Shown here: positions 1 to 9,399 of the stretch, one piece after another
Numbering within the stretch: position 1 is the first letter of the stretch
Layout: each line of letters opens with the position of its first letter
Assembly (NCBI RefSeq): GCF_018143015.1
Contig: NC_054749.1
Location: 31,040,411-31,104,410 of the forward strand
Length of the DNA: 64,000 bases
Origin: Lytechinus variegatus
Taxonomy: Eukaryota; Echinodermata; Echinoidea; Temnopleuroida; Toxopneustidae
Reading direction: 5' to 3'
Translations under genes and position numbers: made by a program
Notes under the pieces: model-generated
What the model was told of the DNA's origin: nothing
Seen by the model: the letters and a program-made list of their open reading frames with translations, nothing else
The model's database searches: none

Positions 1-924
1 CACTCGATCATAACTTCCATATCACATCGTGGTTATTTATCAAGGCCTATTCATAGAAACTTGCGAACAAGAATATGATAATGTAACTTCTGAAGGTTTC
101 CATTCTATTCGACACTTGTCGAAACGTCGAGATTTGGTGGTCCTTTTCAGGACTAACACTTGCCTGAGAAAGATACATAGTGTACCGTGAAACCTTCTAC
201 ACCAAAGAACATGATAACATAGGTTTGTATGTCCAGAAAGTGTAAATTCAAACAGACTTAAAACTGTTTTGTAAACGATTTAGTAATTGAATGAATTTTA
301 TTTGCATAATTTATGTAATCGAGAAGTACATGCCATGTACATGAACTAAAATAGTCACATAATTCTTATCATCAGGTAACATTGTACCTCACTGGTAAAA
401 AAAAAAATGATTCTATTTTGTTGTTGTTGTTTAAACATAGTTACAGCAAGGGCTGTGGGGCTAGATGAGTGGGACTACATAACCATGAACATGCAAACAA
501 AATGACAAGAAGATGGTAATTAATTTTCACAATTTTTGTACACGTTTATTGAAAAATGGGTTGAAACTCCCTCACCTCCTTGGTTACCCGGCCCTATGAT
601 ACATACCATGTAGCTTGGCAATAAGAGGCTTTCGCTCATCGATCGTGCAGGTCGAGGATTCATGAACATGATAATGTATTATCAAATACAAGGCGTTACA
701 AAGAATAATAAAGAAGTGTTGGTCGAAAATCGGCGAATCAAAATAGCTGTTGAGTCCTTGATTCTAGACGAAAGACATTTGATTTATTTTTTCGTCAGCT
801 CCGAAGCTAATTAGGGTGAAACTGCTGTCCCGAATTTCGACAAAGATTTATTAAATGTTATTTGTCAATATTGACGGGAAATGATACATCGCCGGGCAAA
901 AGGTTCCATCAACTATCTATAAGA
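1..924. other. No recognisable feature
   Basis: AT-rich sequence with short homopolymer runs. I see no coding exon, RNA gene or bounded repeat on either strand. Confidence 0.4.
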
Positions 925-932
925 GGTCCAAG

Positions 933-1782
933 CAGGGGTGTCGATGCATTTTTCAGATGGGGGGGGGGCAAAATCATGACTCAACGTTTCAAAGGCGCTC
1001 GATCAGACAATATAATAAAACTCTCTCTCTCTATATATATGTACATATATATATATGACTCATGAAAAAGAGACACATATCTCACCAACATATTATTGCG
1101 AGCGCGAAGCGCGAGCTGAAAATTTTAAGTATACTGAACTGAAAACAGGAAAAATGTACCTGTTTAAGACTGTTAGTAGTAACTCATAAGGAGATATCTC
1201 ACTACACAGACAATGCGAGTGCCGAGAGTGAGCTGAAATATCTTTATATTCTGACCTGAAAGCTTGATATAAGCATTTTTGGTACCAATGATTAAGATGG
1301 GAGTCTAAAATAACAATAGATGCAAGCGCGAGCTGAAAATTTTGATATCTCGATCTTAAACAAATTGACAGTTTAATGGAGGTTTTTAATAAAGAGCAAA
1401 ATATATATCCAACAAAAGATTATTGCAAATCGAAGCGGGAGTTCTTTTGAGGTTTACAACTGAAAACGGGACATTCTATGTACCTATTTAATCATGAAAA
1501 GTATGGGTTTTTTATTCAGAAATGATGCGAGCGCGAAGCGCGAGCTGAAAATTTTTATATTCCAATCTGAAAAGCGGTCATTTTGAGCACGATATAAAAT
1601 AGAACGAGTTGTGTATATCAATCTCGCTTGCTGATTTCTGTGTAGCATTACAATCTTATTTTATTTTGCACACATTTGGAATTATTGGGGGGGGGGGCAA
1701 AACGATGTATTCCCCCCCCAATATTTTCATGGGTGGGGCGATCGCCCCCACCCTGTCCCCCCCCCCAGGATCGACGCCTCTG
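933..1782. mobile_element. Non-autonomous hAT-like transposon with internal GCGAGCGCGAAG array
   Basis: An 850-bp element flanked by a perfect 8-bp direct duplication, GGTCCAAG at 925-932 and at 1783-1790. Its ends are inverted: CAGGGGTGTCGATG at the left, and CAGAGGCGTCGATC when the right end is read inward. CA-starting ends plus 8-bp duplications are hallmarks of hAT transposons. There is no transposase. The interior repeats a unit of roughly 100-140 bp whose core is GCGAGCGCGAAGCGCGAGC followed by TGAAAATTTT and a TATTCTGATCTGAAA-like tail, seen near 1097, 1215, 1320, 1430 and 1525. Poly-G tracts lie just inside both ends. Confidence 0.8.
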
Positions 1783-1790
1783 GGTCCAAG

Positions 1791-2088
1791 AAAGCCTGTG
1801 AAAAAAATAGATATGAGGTTGAAGTAACTAAATGACTCTTCATAACAATCAGAAGGTAATCAGGTAATTAACATAAAAAGCTTTCAAGGATCTGACTGTG
1901 TGAAAAGTATGCCAATGGCGAATATGGGAGAGTGGGGGTAATCCCGATTGTAATCTTAATTGTCCCTTTTCTTTATTTTTTCAATTCTTTTTCATTCCAT
2001 TCTTCATTCATTTCCCGTTTTTTGTGTGCCTTTTTGTCATCTTTTAATTTATTTTCCGTTCTTACTAATCATGCTAATGTATTAGTAT
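1791..2088. other. AT-rich spacer, nothing seen
   Basis: A pyrimidine-rich stretch near 1960-2060 is the only notable feature. Confidence 0.4.
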
Positions 2089-2944
2089 CAGGACCGTAGC
2101 CAGGATTTTCTATGAGGGGTTCCAAATTAAAAAGAGTGAAACCTTTTTTAGTTCATGATCAATACCGTTACTATTCCAGTCAATCTAGCCAGAATAGGGG
2201 GGTGACCCGCCACTAATTGCAACATTTGATTTTCCACTGCAATGCTTTCCAGGAAGGTCCCCTTAACAACATACTTAAAGTCCAAAAAAATCCAAGCAGT
2301 GGAAATTTATGAAATTTGCATATTATGCAAATTAGCCATAAAAAAATTAGAAAAATAAGGAAAATCTTCCAAAAATTACAAATTAAGTGTCCAAAACAAT
2401 TTAATTTGAGCGAAAAGTAATGATAAATAACTGTATTCAATGTTTTTATTCAAAAGCGCCAGCGAATCTACCTAATTTGCATATTATGCAAATAAGCATC
2501 CTTATATGGAAAAAATGTCAAGATATTGTGATTGTTGCTTGAAAACATTTCATTTATGTAGACATTTTTGCTACTATCACTAAGCATGAGAATTCATCAC
2601 AATGCCTGAAAATTAATTTGCATATTATGCAAATTAGCCATTAAAAATAGAAAATAAGGAAAATAACACAAATATTATAAATAAAATAAATTAAATGCCA
2701 AAAGCAAGAAATTTGCAAAAAAAATCACGATGAATAAATAAGTACAATGTTTTGATTTTAAAAAGCTAGCCAATCTGCCTCATTTGCATATTATGCAAAT
2801 AAGTATCCATATATGGAAAATGTCAAGAAATTTTGATTTTCTCACATTGACTGTTGTTGAAATCAATACGCTGCTATCACTAAGCATGCATATTTATCAT
2901 AATATAATTTGTATTTAAGGTAAAATACTGGAAATGTGTTCTTC

Positions 2945-3350
2945 ACGTCCTAAAGCCATGTTGTTAGTCTGACAAGATGATGGGATTGGCAAGAATAAAG
3001 CACAGTACTTGAAATTGGTAGTAGTTTGTTAGAGCTGGTGTCCGTTCTTATATGGATGGGAACGACAGAAGGAAGGCCAAGAAAAGCAAACTTATGGCAG
3101 GTGAGATCTGATGAGTAGTCTCATTAAGAAATGTAGCAGAGATTCCATCTGGCCTAGTAGCTTCATGCAGGTTGTTTTCTTTAACAATTTCCTCAGTAGT
3201 TTGGGCTACACCCGCTTGACTAAAAATATGTTTCCTGGCCATGTCTGGGTCAGAACAGGGTTCCAGGACTTGCAGAGCAGCGTCATCATCATCATGATCA
3301 GTGGTAAATACTAATACTAAAAACCAGTTGTCTTCCAATGTAGTCATAGC
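2945..3350 (-). pseudogene. LINE reverse-transcriptase remnant
   Basis: Read on the minus strand, this contains ATRPDGISATFLNET followed by QISPAISLLFLAF. Further on comes NYYQF and then ILSD-stop-QHGF. These match the order of the conserved reverse-transcriptase blocks of CR1/Jockey-type LINEs (A-T-G-P-D-G-I, a leucine-rich helix, N-Y-R-P-I-S, and I-L-S-D-Q-Q-H-G-F-R). Stops and shifts interrupt the frame, so it is a dead fragment of about 130 codons. It abuts the end of the foldback left arm. The clade is not resolved. Confidence 0.65.
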
Positions 3351-4560
3351 ATGATAACATGATATTAAGGGCTTTCAACATGTTACAGCCTGGATCATTG
3401 CCAATCCGGTCAACAAATGGTGACCATTCTATGGTCCTAGTGTAGCAATTCTGAGCTTCACCTTACTGATGCTTTAAGAGCTCAACATGCGCAAGCCTTC
3501 CTATAAAACTCTTCTTCTAACACAACTTATGTCCAGCGTCTAATTGAGGCATCTTGTGTCGGAAGAAGACATGGGTAATGGTTTGGTTCTTGCCAAAGTC
3601 CTCTTGATTAAGATTCAATCTCCTATGCTCGACTTGTCGGATTTCAGTACAGAGATTTGTATGATTGTCCAAAGTACATGTGCATGACACTATGAATGTC
3701 AGCATTCCTCCAGACTAACATCCTCAGTCGTACCATAATTTCTGACAGGTTTATTCCTCTGTATACTCACAGTGTACCAATGAGTAACACAAAGTGGCAA
3801 ACAAATCCTGGAATGGGTACACAGTGTTTAATCATTGTTGGATGGTATTTGATGGGGATGTTAAGGGTGTTCCGTTATGTTGTGTCCTCAATAATCTGGT
3901 TTAGTCCTTCATCCTTTAACGTCTGCTTGGTTGTTCATTGTCTCACTGAAGAATTTCCATTTGCCATAAATATCAGGAAATTGATATTATTTGCATACGA
4001 TTTGCTTAGAAACTATAGCTACAATATGTGGAGATAGTTGCCATTCTTAGGACATTCATCAAAGAGGAAAGAACAGAATATGAAGCAGCAACTGGATTCA
4101 GCAAAAACGTCTATTCATGATTCCTGTATCTGGGAATGATGTCTATATACACTTTAAGTCTTTATCATGACTTTATGAATGCCTTTCATGTTGCTCGTAT
4201 GGGCAAATGCTCATTGGTACTCTTATAAACCATGCCCAGAGATCTCGTGATTCAAGCAAGTACTCATATTCACCACCAAGACAAGTTTTATGCTACAAGG
4301 ACCAAATATTCGACGCTAACGATATTTTATTTGTACTGGGTGTGACATCTTGTGCTGATCACTTGACAATCAAGGAGCATGCTAGCGTGGACTATACTAG
4401 CAAGAAAAGCAAAGACTCTACCAAGTCAAGGAGAGAGCAAGACTTGGATAGAAATATGAAGCATTCAAACAGTGGGACCCATGTAGAACTGACTCATTGC
4501 ACAATATGAGTGGGGTATCTGCTCCGGTGGTAACTGCTCATGAAAAAAGTCGATATCAAG
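3351..4560. other. Interior of the foldback element, unassigned
   Basis: It contains a few open frames, including a 100-residue hydrophilic one on the plus strand at 4207-4509, which is Lys/Ser/Asp rich towards its end. I do not recognise it. It may be decayed transposon sequence. Confidence 0.35.
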
Positions 4561-4679
4561 GTTACACATAATCTACGTGGAATTTTAGAGGAAAATATCA
4601 CAAGTGTACTTGATTATTTATAACATGACGGATGCTTATTTGCATAACATGTACATTCCACTTCAGATATAGATCCACA

Positions 4680-5250
4680 GAGGGGAGACCTTTGAAGGAC
4701 CTTTCAAAGACCAAAAATTGGCAAGGTCTTAATTTATACAGCAGTCTCCAAGATCACTGAAATTTGCCATTTCTGTTATGGAATGGCTCAGAAAGACCCC
4801 TCAAAGAACTCTAAAAGACATCTGTCCTATAGAGATCTTTCAATGGTCTTTCAGAGATGTTTATGCATCAAGTGATCTTTCAAAATTCTTTCCATAGACT
4901 TTGCCTGGTCTTTCATTTATCTTTCGATGATATTTCAATGATCTCTCATGAGTCTTACAGTAATCTCCGTAAAAATCTTGAGAGACTGCCAAAAGATCAT
5001 AGAAAGACTAATAAGAACTTTGAAAGTTCATTGAAAGACCACTGAAAAATCATCAAAAAATAATTTTACTGTGAGACCACTGAAAGACTGTTTTGAACCG
5101 TTTCAAAAAGTTTTGGGAACATAAAGACAATTGAAAGATCTATCAGGAATCGTAAAAAACATCGGAGATCTTTGAAAGTTCGTTGAAAGACCCTTGAAAG
5201 ATCAAGCAAGTTTTATCGTCTTACAGCAGTCTTTCAGAGGTCTTGTTCTC
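4680..5250. repeat. GAAAGACC/GAAAGATC iterated region
   Basis: About 570 bp built from many short copies of TGAAAGACC, TGAAAGATC and their inverses (GGTCTTTCA, GATCTTTCA) in both orientations. Inverse copies dominate in the left half and direct copies in the right half, so the region can fold on itself. No unit length is constant. Confidence 0.55.
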
Positions 5251-6149
5251 TGTTGAATGGGGGTTTAACTGTTTGTGTGAGAAAAATCAAAATTTCTGGG
5301 GGTTTTTTCATACAAGTATGCTCATAATTATAAATGCAAATGATGTAGATTTATTTACATTTTTTATTTGAAGAATTATTAAATTTGTAAAGATTACCAT
5401 GAGGTTCCGTTCAATTTATATTGTTTTCCGCACTTGATTTCCAATTTTTTGATTATTTTCCTCATTTGCAAATTATTATGGCTAATTTGCATAAAATGCA
5501 AATTTTGTGATTTTTCTATGATTGTCTATTTAATGACTTTTAATATGGTATTACTTTCCTGTAAGGCATTTCCATATTCCAATTTCAATAGATAATCTAC
5601 TTGCAATTTTTGAGGAATGTATCACCAGTGTGTTTTCTTGAATATTTATCACATGTTAGATAATTATTTGCATAATATGCAAATGACACTACAGACACTA
5701 AGCTTAATATTAATGTATTCAACGTCCTTAGTGATAGAAGCATAGTAATTTCAACATTATTGAAATTTTCAAGCAGTCAATGAGAGAAAAATCACAATAT
5801 CTTGACATTTTTTTCCTTATATGGATGCTTATTTGCATATTATGCAAATGAGGTAGATTTGTTTGCATTTTTGATTAAAAACATTGATTAAAATTATTCA
5901 TCATAAATTTCCTCTCAAATAAAATTGTTTTGGACACTTAATTTGTAATTTTTGGACTATTTTCCTTATTTTTCTAACTTTTTATGGCTAATTTGCATAA
6001 TATGCAAATTTCATAAATTTCCACACCTTGGATTTTTGGGGACTTTCAGTATGTTGTTCAGGGGACCTTCCTGGAAAGCATTGCAGTGGAATATCAAGTG
6101 TTGCAATTAGTGGTGGGTCAAACCCTATATTGACTGGACTATACTCCCC

Positions 6150-7640
6150 GGGGCTGATGCGAATACGGGGGGGGGGGGCAAAAAAGTCATCTACATTTTC
6201 CTCGATCGGCCACAATGCGAGGGCAAGATCAAATTCTTTGATGTTTCATGTAATCAGACCGGAAAAATAAACGCTCAGAGTAATTTTAGTATATGCATAT
6301 CTATAAGTAAACAATAATTACTACGAGCAAAAGGCAGGAGCAGACATTTGTAATTTACTGGCCTGAAAATAGGAAAAGGAACCAGTAGGACTGTTTGCAG
6401 TGACTCGTGGGAAAGATACATATTTCACCAACAAAATATTGCGAGCGCGAAGCGAAAGCCGAACATGTTTGATATTCTAATCTGAAAACTTGGCATTCTG
6501 CACTTTTGTACCAGCGATTAGGGTGTTATCTGAATAAACGATATTGATGCGAGCGAGAAGCGGCGGCTGAAATTTGTAATATACTGACCTCAAAACAAGA
6601 AAAGGTACCTGTTTGAAGGGATGGTCCGGGCTGAAAGTATGTATAACTTGATAAATAGAGTAGAATTCACTAAGCAAAAATGCCCAAATTTTCATCAAAA
6701 TCGGATAACAAATAACAAAGTTATTGAATTTTAAAGTTTAGCAATATTTTGTGAAAACAGTCGTCATGAATATTAGGTGGACTGATGATGTCACATCTCC
6801 ACTTGTTCTTTTGTATTTTATTATATGAAATGAGGTTTATTCAAAATTTTTCCTCCAAGAACTAGAAAACTTGGATTGACAACTGATTTAGTGTACATTA
6901 GATATTTATTGCTGCAACTTATCTCATTATAAAGGAGACATATTATTCACACAAATATGAAATAATGGAAAAATTATGATTTTATGTAATAAGATAACAA
7001 AACGGAAAGTGGAGATGTGACATCATCAGCCCACCTAATGAATATTCATGACGACTGTTTTTACAAAATATTGCTTAACTTTAAACTTCAATAACTTTAT
7101 TATTTGTAATCCGATTTTGATATAATTTCCGGCATTTTGCTCAGTGAATTCTGCTCTATGTATTAAGATATAAATATTTTCAGCCCGGACCATCCCTTTA
7201 AGATTGTTTGTAGTGTGACTCTTGAGAAGGATACATATCTCATCAAACAGATAAAGCAAGCAAAAGCTGACATTTCTGTATATTCTGATCTGAAAGCTTG
7301 ATATTCTTAGCATTTTTGTACCTATGATCAAGATGTGTATCTCAAAGAAAAATTGAGGCGAGTGCGAAGCTCGAGCTGAATTTTTTGTTTTTCGATCTGA
7401 AAATAATTAACAGTTTATGGACGTTTTTAATTAAAGAAGTATATGTAAATCATATCCAGTGAACGATTATTGCAAATCCGAAACGCGAGCTTTTTTTGAG
7501 ATTTATAAAACCTAAACATTCTATTCACTTTTCAAATCATGAAAAATACGAATTTCTTGCTAAACAGATTATCAATGCGAGCGCGTAGCGCGAGGTGAAA
7601 TTTTTTCAATATTCGTAACTTTTTGTAATCATGAAGAGCA
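6150..7640. repeat. Second GCGAGCGCGAAG array, split by a MITE
   Basis: Degenerate copies of the same GCGAGCGCGAAGCG-AGCTGAAA unit found inside the 933-1782 element occur near 6214, 6441, 6548, 7355, 7485 and 7577. The MITE at 6617-7197 interrupts them. A G11 tract at about 6168 resembles the G tract near the left end of the first element. This suggests a second, diverged copy of the same hAT-like family. Confidence 0.55.
6617..7197. mobile_element. Palindromic MITE, TTAA-type (AGGGATGGTCC family), copy 1
   Basis: The element starts AGGGATGGTCCGGGCTGAAA and ends with its inverse. The arms are about 200 bp or more and include a GTGGAGATGTGACATCATCA segment in both orientations. Flanks are TTGA on the left and TTAA on the right. 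It has no coding capacity. It shares its family with the copy at 28397-28996. Confidence 0.8.
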
Positions 7641-8280
7641 TGTGTAACTCGCTGAAACAAACTTACAAAAAATCGTATCGTGAGCGTGATGATCTGATTA
7701 TATTGACTAAAAAATAGGAAATATTTTTCTTATACCTTTCTTTGTCTCCTTCCCTTTTTTCTTTTATCTTTGCTCCTTCCCCCTATTTTTTGCTGTTGGA
7801 AAGCGGCGGGACTCCGCGGAACCCAGGGACCCCCCTGGCTACGGCCCTGTGCTCCTTACCCCCCCCCCCCTGTTTCACACATTTTCCCTCATACCTCTCC
7901 TTCTCACGCATCATCATGTACTACCCCTTGGTGGTGAATAGTGGAAATGTATTTTTTCTTCTTCCACATCCATTTATTCCTCCACTTTCCCTCGCTGCAA
8001 AGTAGGCACAGATCCAGGATTTCATAAAAACAGGGGACACAAAATACTGAAGATTTCTTAACAATTTTTTTTAACAATTTTTTCCGATAAGACATGCCCT
8101 CCCCCCCCCCCCCCCCCTGTAAGTAGGCTGCATTATCTCTGTAATCTGATAAAGCATCAAGAGATGAAGAAAAGAAGAAAATAAAAAGTGCTCACTACTA
8201 ACAGGGGGCGGTTGCACTTCTCATACCCCTCTGGATTCATGAACGTTTGATGCAGAGTATCATTCAGCTTCAGACGTCTT

Positions 8281-8330
8281 TCCGATGTATTAAGCGCTAT
8301 ATAAATGCGGAATATTATTATTACTCAACT
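8281..8330 (+). repeat. Orphan LINE/SINE 3' tail
   Basis: It contains AAGCGCTATATAAATGCGG followed by ATTATTATTA. This is the same tail that closes the LINE fragment at 14153-14640 and the SINE at 51819-52113. Confidence 0.5.
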
Positions 8331-8604
8331 GTATGAACAAAATACCTTAAAAAAACAATACAACAAATACAGGGGAAACGAAAATTTTAAGAGATTGTCA
8401 CTATTCAAAGCTTTATTAATGTACAAAATACATCACTTTGTAACATAAAATGTTAAAAATTAATGCAAGAATCCTGTCAGGGGACTGTTTCATTACACTG
8501 TAAGAGCATGAATTTACCTTCCTTATGCTAAATGAAATATTTTAAATTCTTCCTCACAAATCCCCCCAAAGCACCCTTCCAATTCATTACTAAGGTACAA
8601 AGAC

Positions 8605-8606
<2 letters not shown>

Positions 8607-8634
<28 letters not shown>
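8607..8634. repeat. (TA)n microsatellite
   Basis: About 14 uninterrupted TA units. Confidence 0.9.
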
Positions 8635-8642
<8 letters not shown>

Positions 8643-8779
8643 ATAATTTCAAGAAATGATTGATGCCTGTAACTTTCTGATATCTGGTCACTAGATATTG
8701 AAGAAATAATCAAGTTTAGATTTTCACAAAGAATCAAAAGCTGAAAATAAATTTGACAGCCGCTACAAATTTGTAAGAT

Positions 8780-9037
8780 CAGGGGTGGATCCAGGATTTT
8801 TCAAGAGGGGGGGGGCACATTTTGGATGGGCATAAAAAAAGGTTTTTAACCAAAAATTAAGGATATTTCGTCCACAAAACAATTGGACAAGCAAAAAAAA
8901 AAATCTTCACTTTCACAGGGGGGGGGCACAGATCTGTTTTAACTGCATTTTTACATTACAAATATCAATCGTGCCTCTCAAAATGGGGGAGGGGGGCATG
9001 TGCCGGCTTTGCCTCCCCCCCTCTGGATCCGCCAGTG
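8780..9037. mobile_element. hAT-type MITE, 258 bp
   Basis: The perfect 8-bp duplication TGTAAGAT lies at 8772-8779 and 9038-9045. The inverted ends are CAGGGGTGGATCCAG and, read inward from the right, CACTGGCGGATCCAG. Poly-G/C tracts lie inside. It is non-coding. Confidence 0.85.
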
Positions 9038-9399
9038 TGTAAGATGATACATGATAGAAATTCACATTACTGACCTTAAGTTAACCAAAGCTTTAGACAG
9101 GCTTGAATATTGAAATTCAAAATACATGTAAATAGCTGGAGCCGATTTCAACTTCTGCTGATGGAAATCGGCTTATTGAGATTCTGATTTAGCATAAGAA
9201 AGGATTACCAGTCCTGTGTGATGTCATGTGTAAGAAGATCTATGAACATATTACACCATCCTACTATCTTTGCCTGTCATATTACAGGACTGAAACCAGA
9301 ACCTTGTGATTCGGCCCCGGGATAGATACTGAATACACCTCACATCAGTGGTGAATATATTATAGTATATGTATATTGCTATTCAAGAAATAACACATT

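Larger units (their letters stand above)
2314..6009. repeat. Seven copies of a 19-bp double-octamer palindrome
   Basis: ATTTGCATATTATGCAAAT, or the version with ATAATAT in the centre, occurs exactly at 2314, 2475, 2616, 2782, 5666, 5831 and 5991. A degenerate copy lies at 5485. Each contains two head-to-head ATGCAAAT octamers, the classical POU/Oct binding site. All lie inside the foldback element, so they are amplified as part of it. A regulatory role is only inference. Confidence 0.75.
2170..6145. mobile_element. Long inverted-repeat (foldback) element, about 4 kb
   Basis: The left arm (about 2170-2940) recurs in inverse orientation as the right arm (about 5440-6145). Examples are the CCGCCACTAATTGCAAC block near 2207 against its inverse near 6100, and the TTTCCAGGAAGGTCCCCT block near 2246 against its inverse near 6060. 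The arms themselves contain tandem subunits, each centred on an ATTTGCAT palindrome. A related unit also occurs at 4560-4670 and 5590-5700. The middle holds a reverse-transcriptase remnant and a GAAAGACC-rich region. No transposase was seen. Confidence 0.65.
2089..7849. mobile_element. Composite hAT-like element with nested insertions (tentative)
   Basis: The left end CAGGACCGTAGCCAGG at 2089 is the near-perfect inverse of the sequence ending at 7849, which reads inward as CAGGGCCGTAGCCAGG (15 of 16). Between them lie a long inverted-repeat element, a GCGAGCGCGAAG array like the one at 933-1782, and a TTAA-flanked MITE. The flanking octamers do not match (ATTAGTAT and TGCTCCTT). The two ends may therefore come from different copies of one family joined by deletion or recombination. 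Confidence 0.45.
7650..8779. other. Low-complexity spacer
   Basis: Pyrimidine-rich tracts (about 7738-7990), poly-C at 7860-7870 and 8101-8117, and no coding signal. A short retroposon tail is listed separately. Confidence 0.35.

Noticed and set aside
3696-4509. Plus-strand open frames of about 100 codons inside the foldback element
   Set aside because: No transposase motif or other family was recognised; left as unassigned transposon interior.
2314-6009. A CRISPR-like regular palindromic array
   Set aside because: Repeats are palindromic octamers inside transposon arms, with irregular spacing in an animal genome; no spacer logic and no cas genes.
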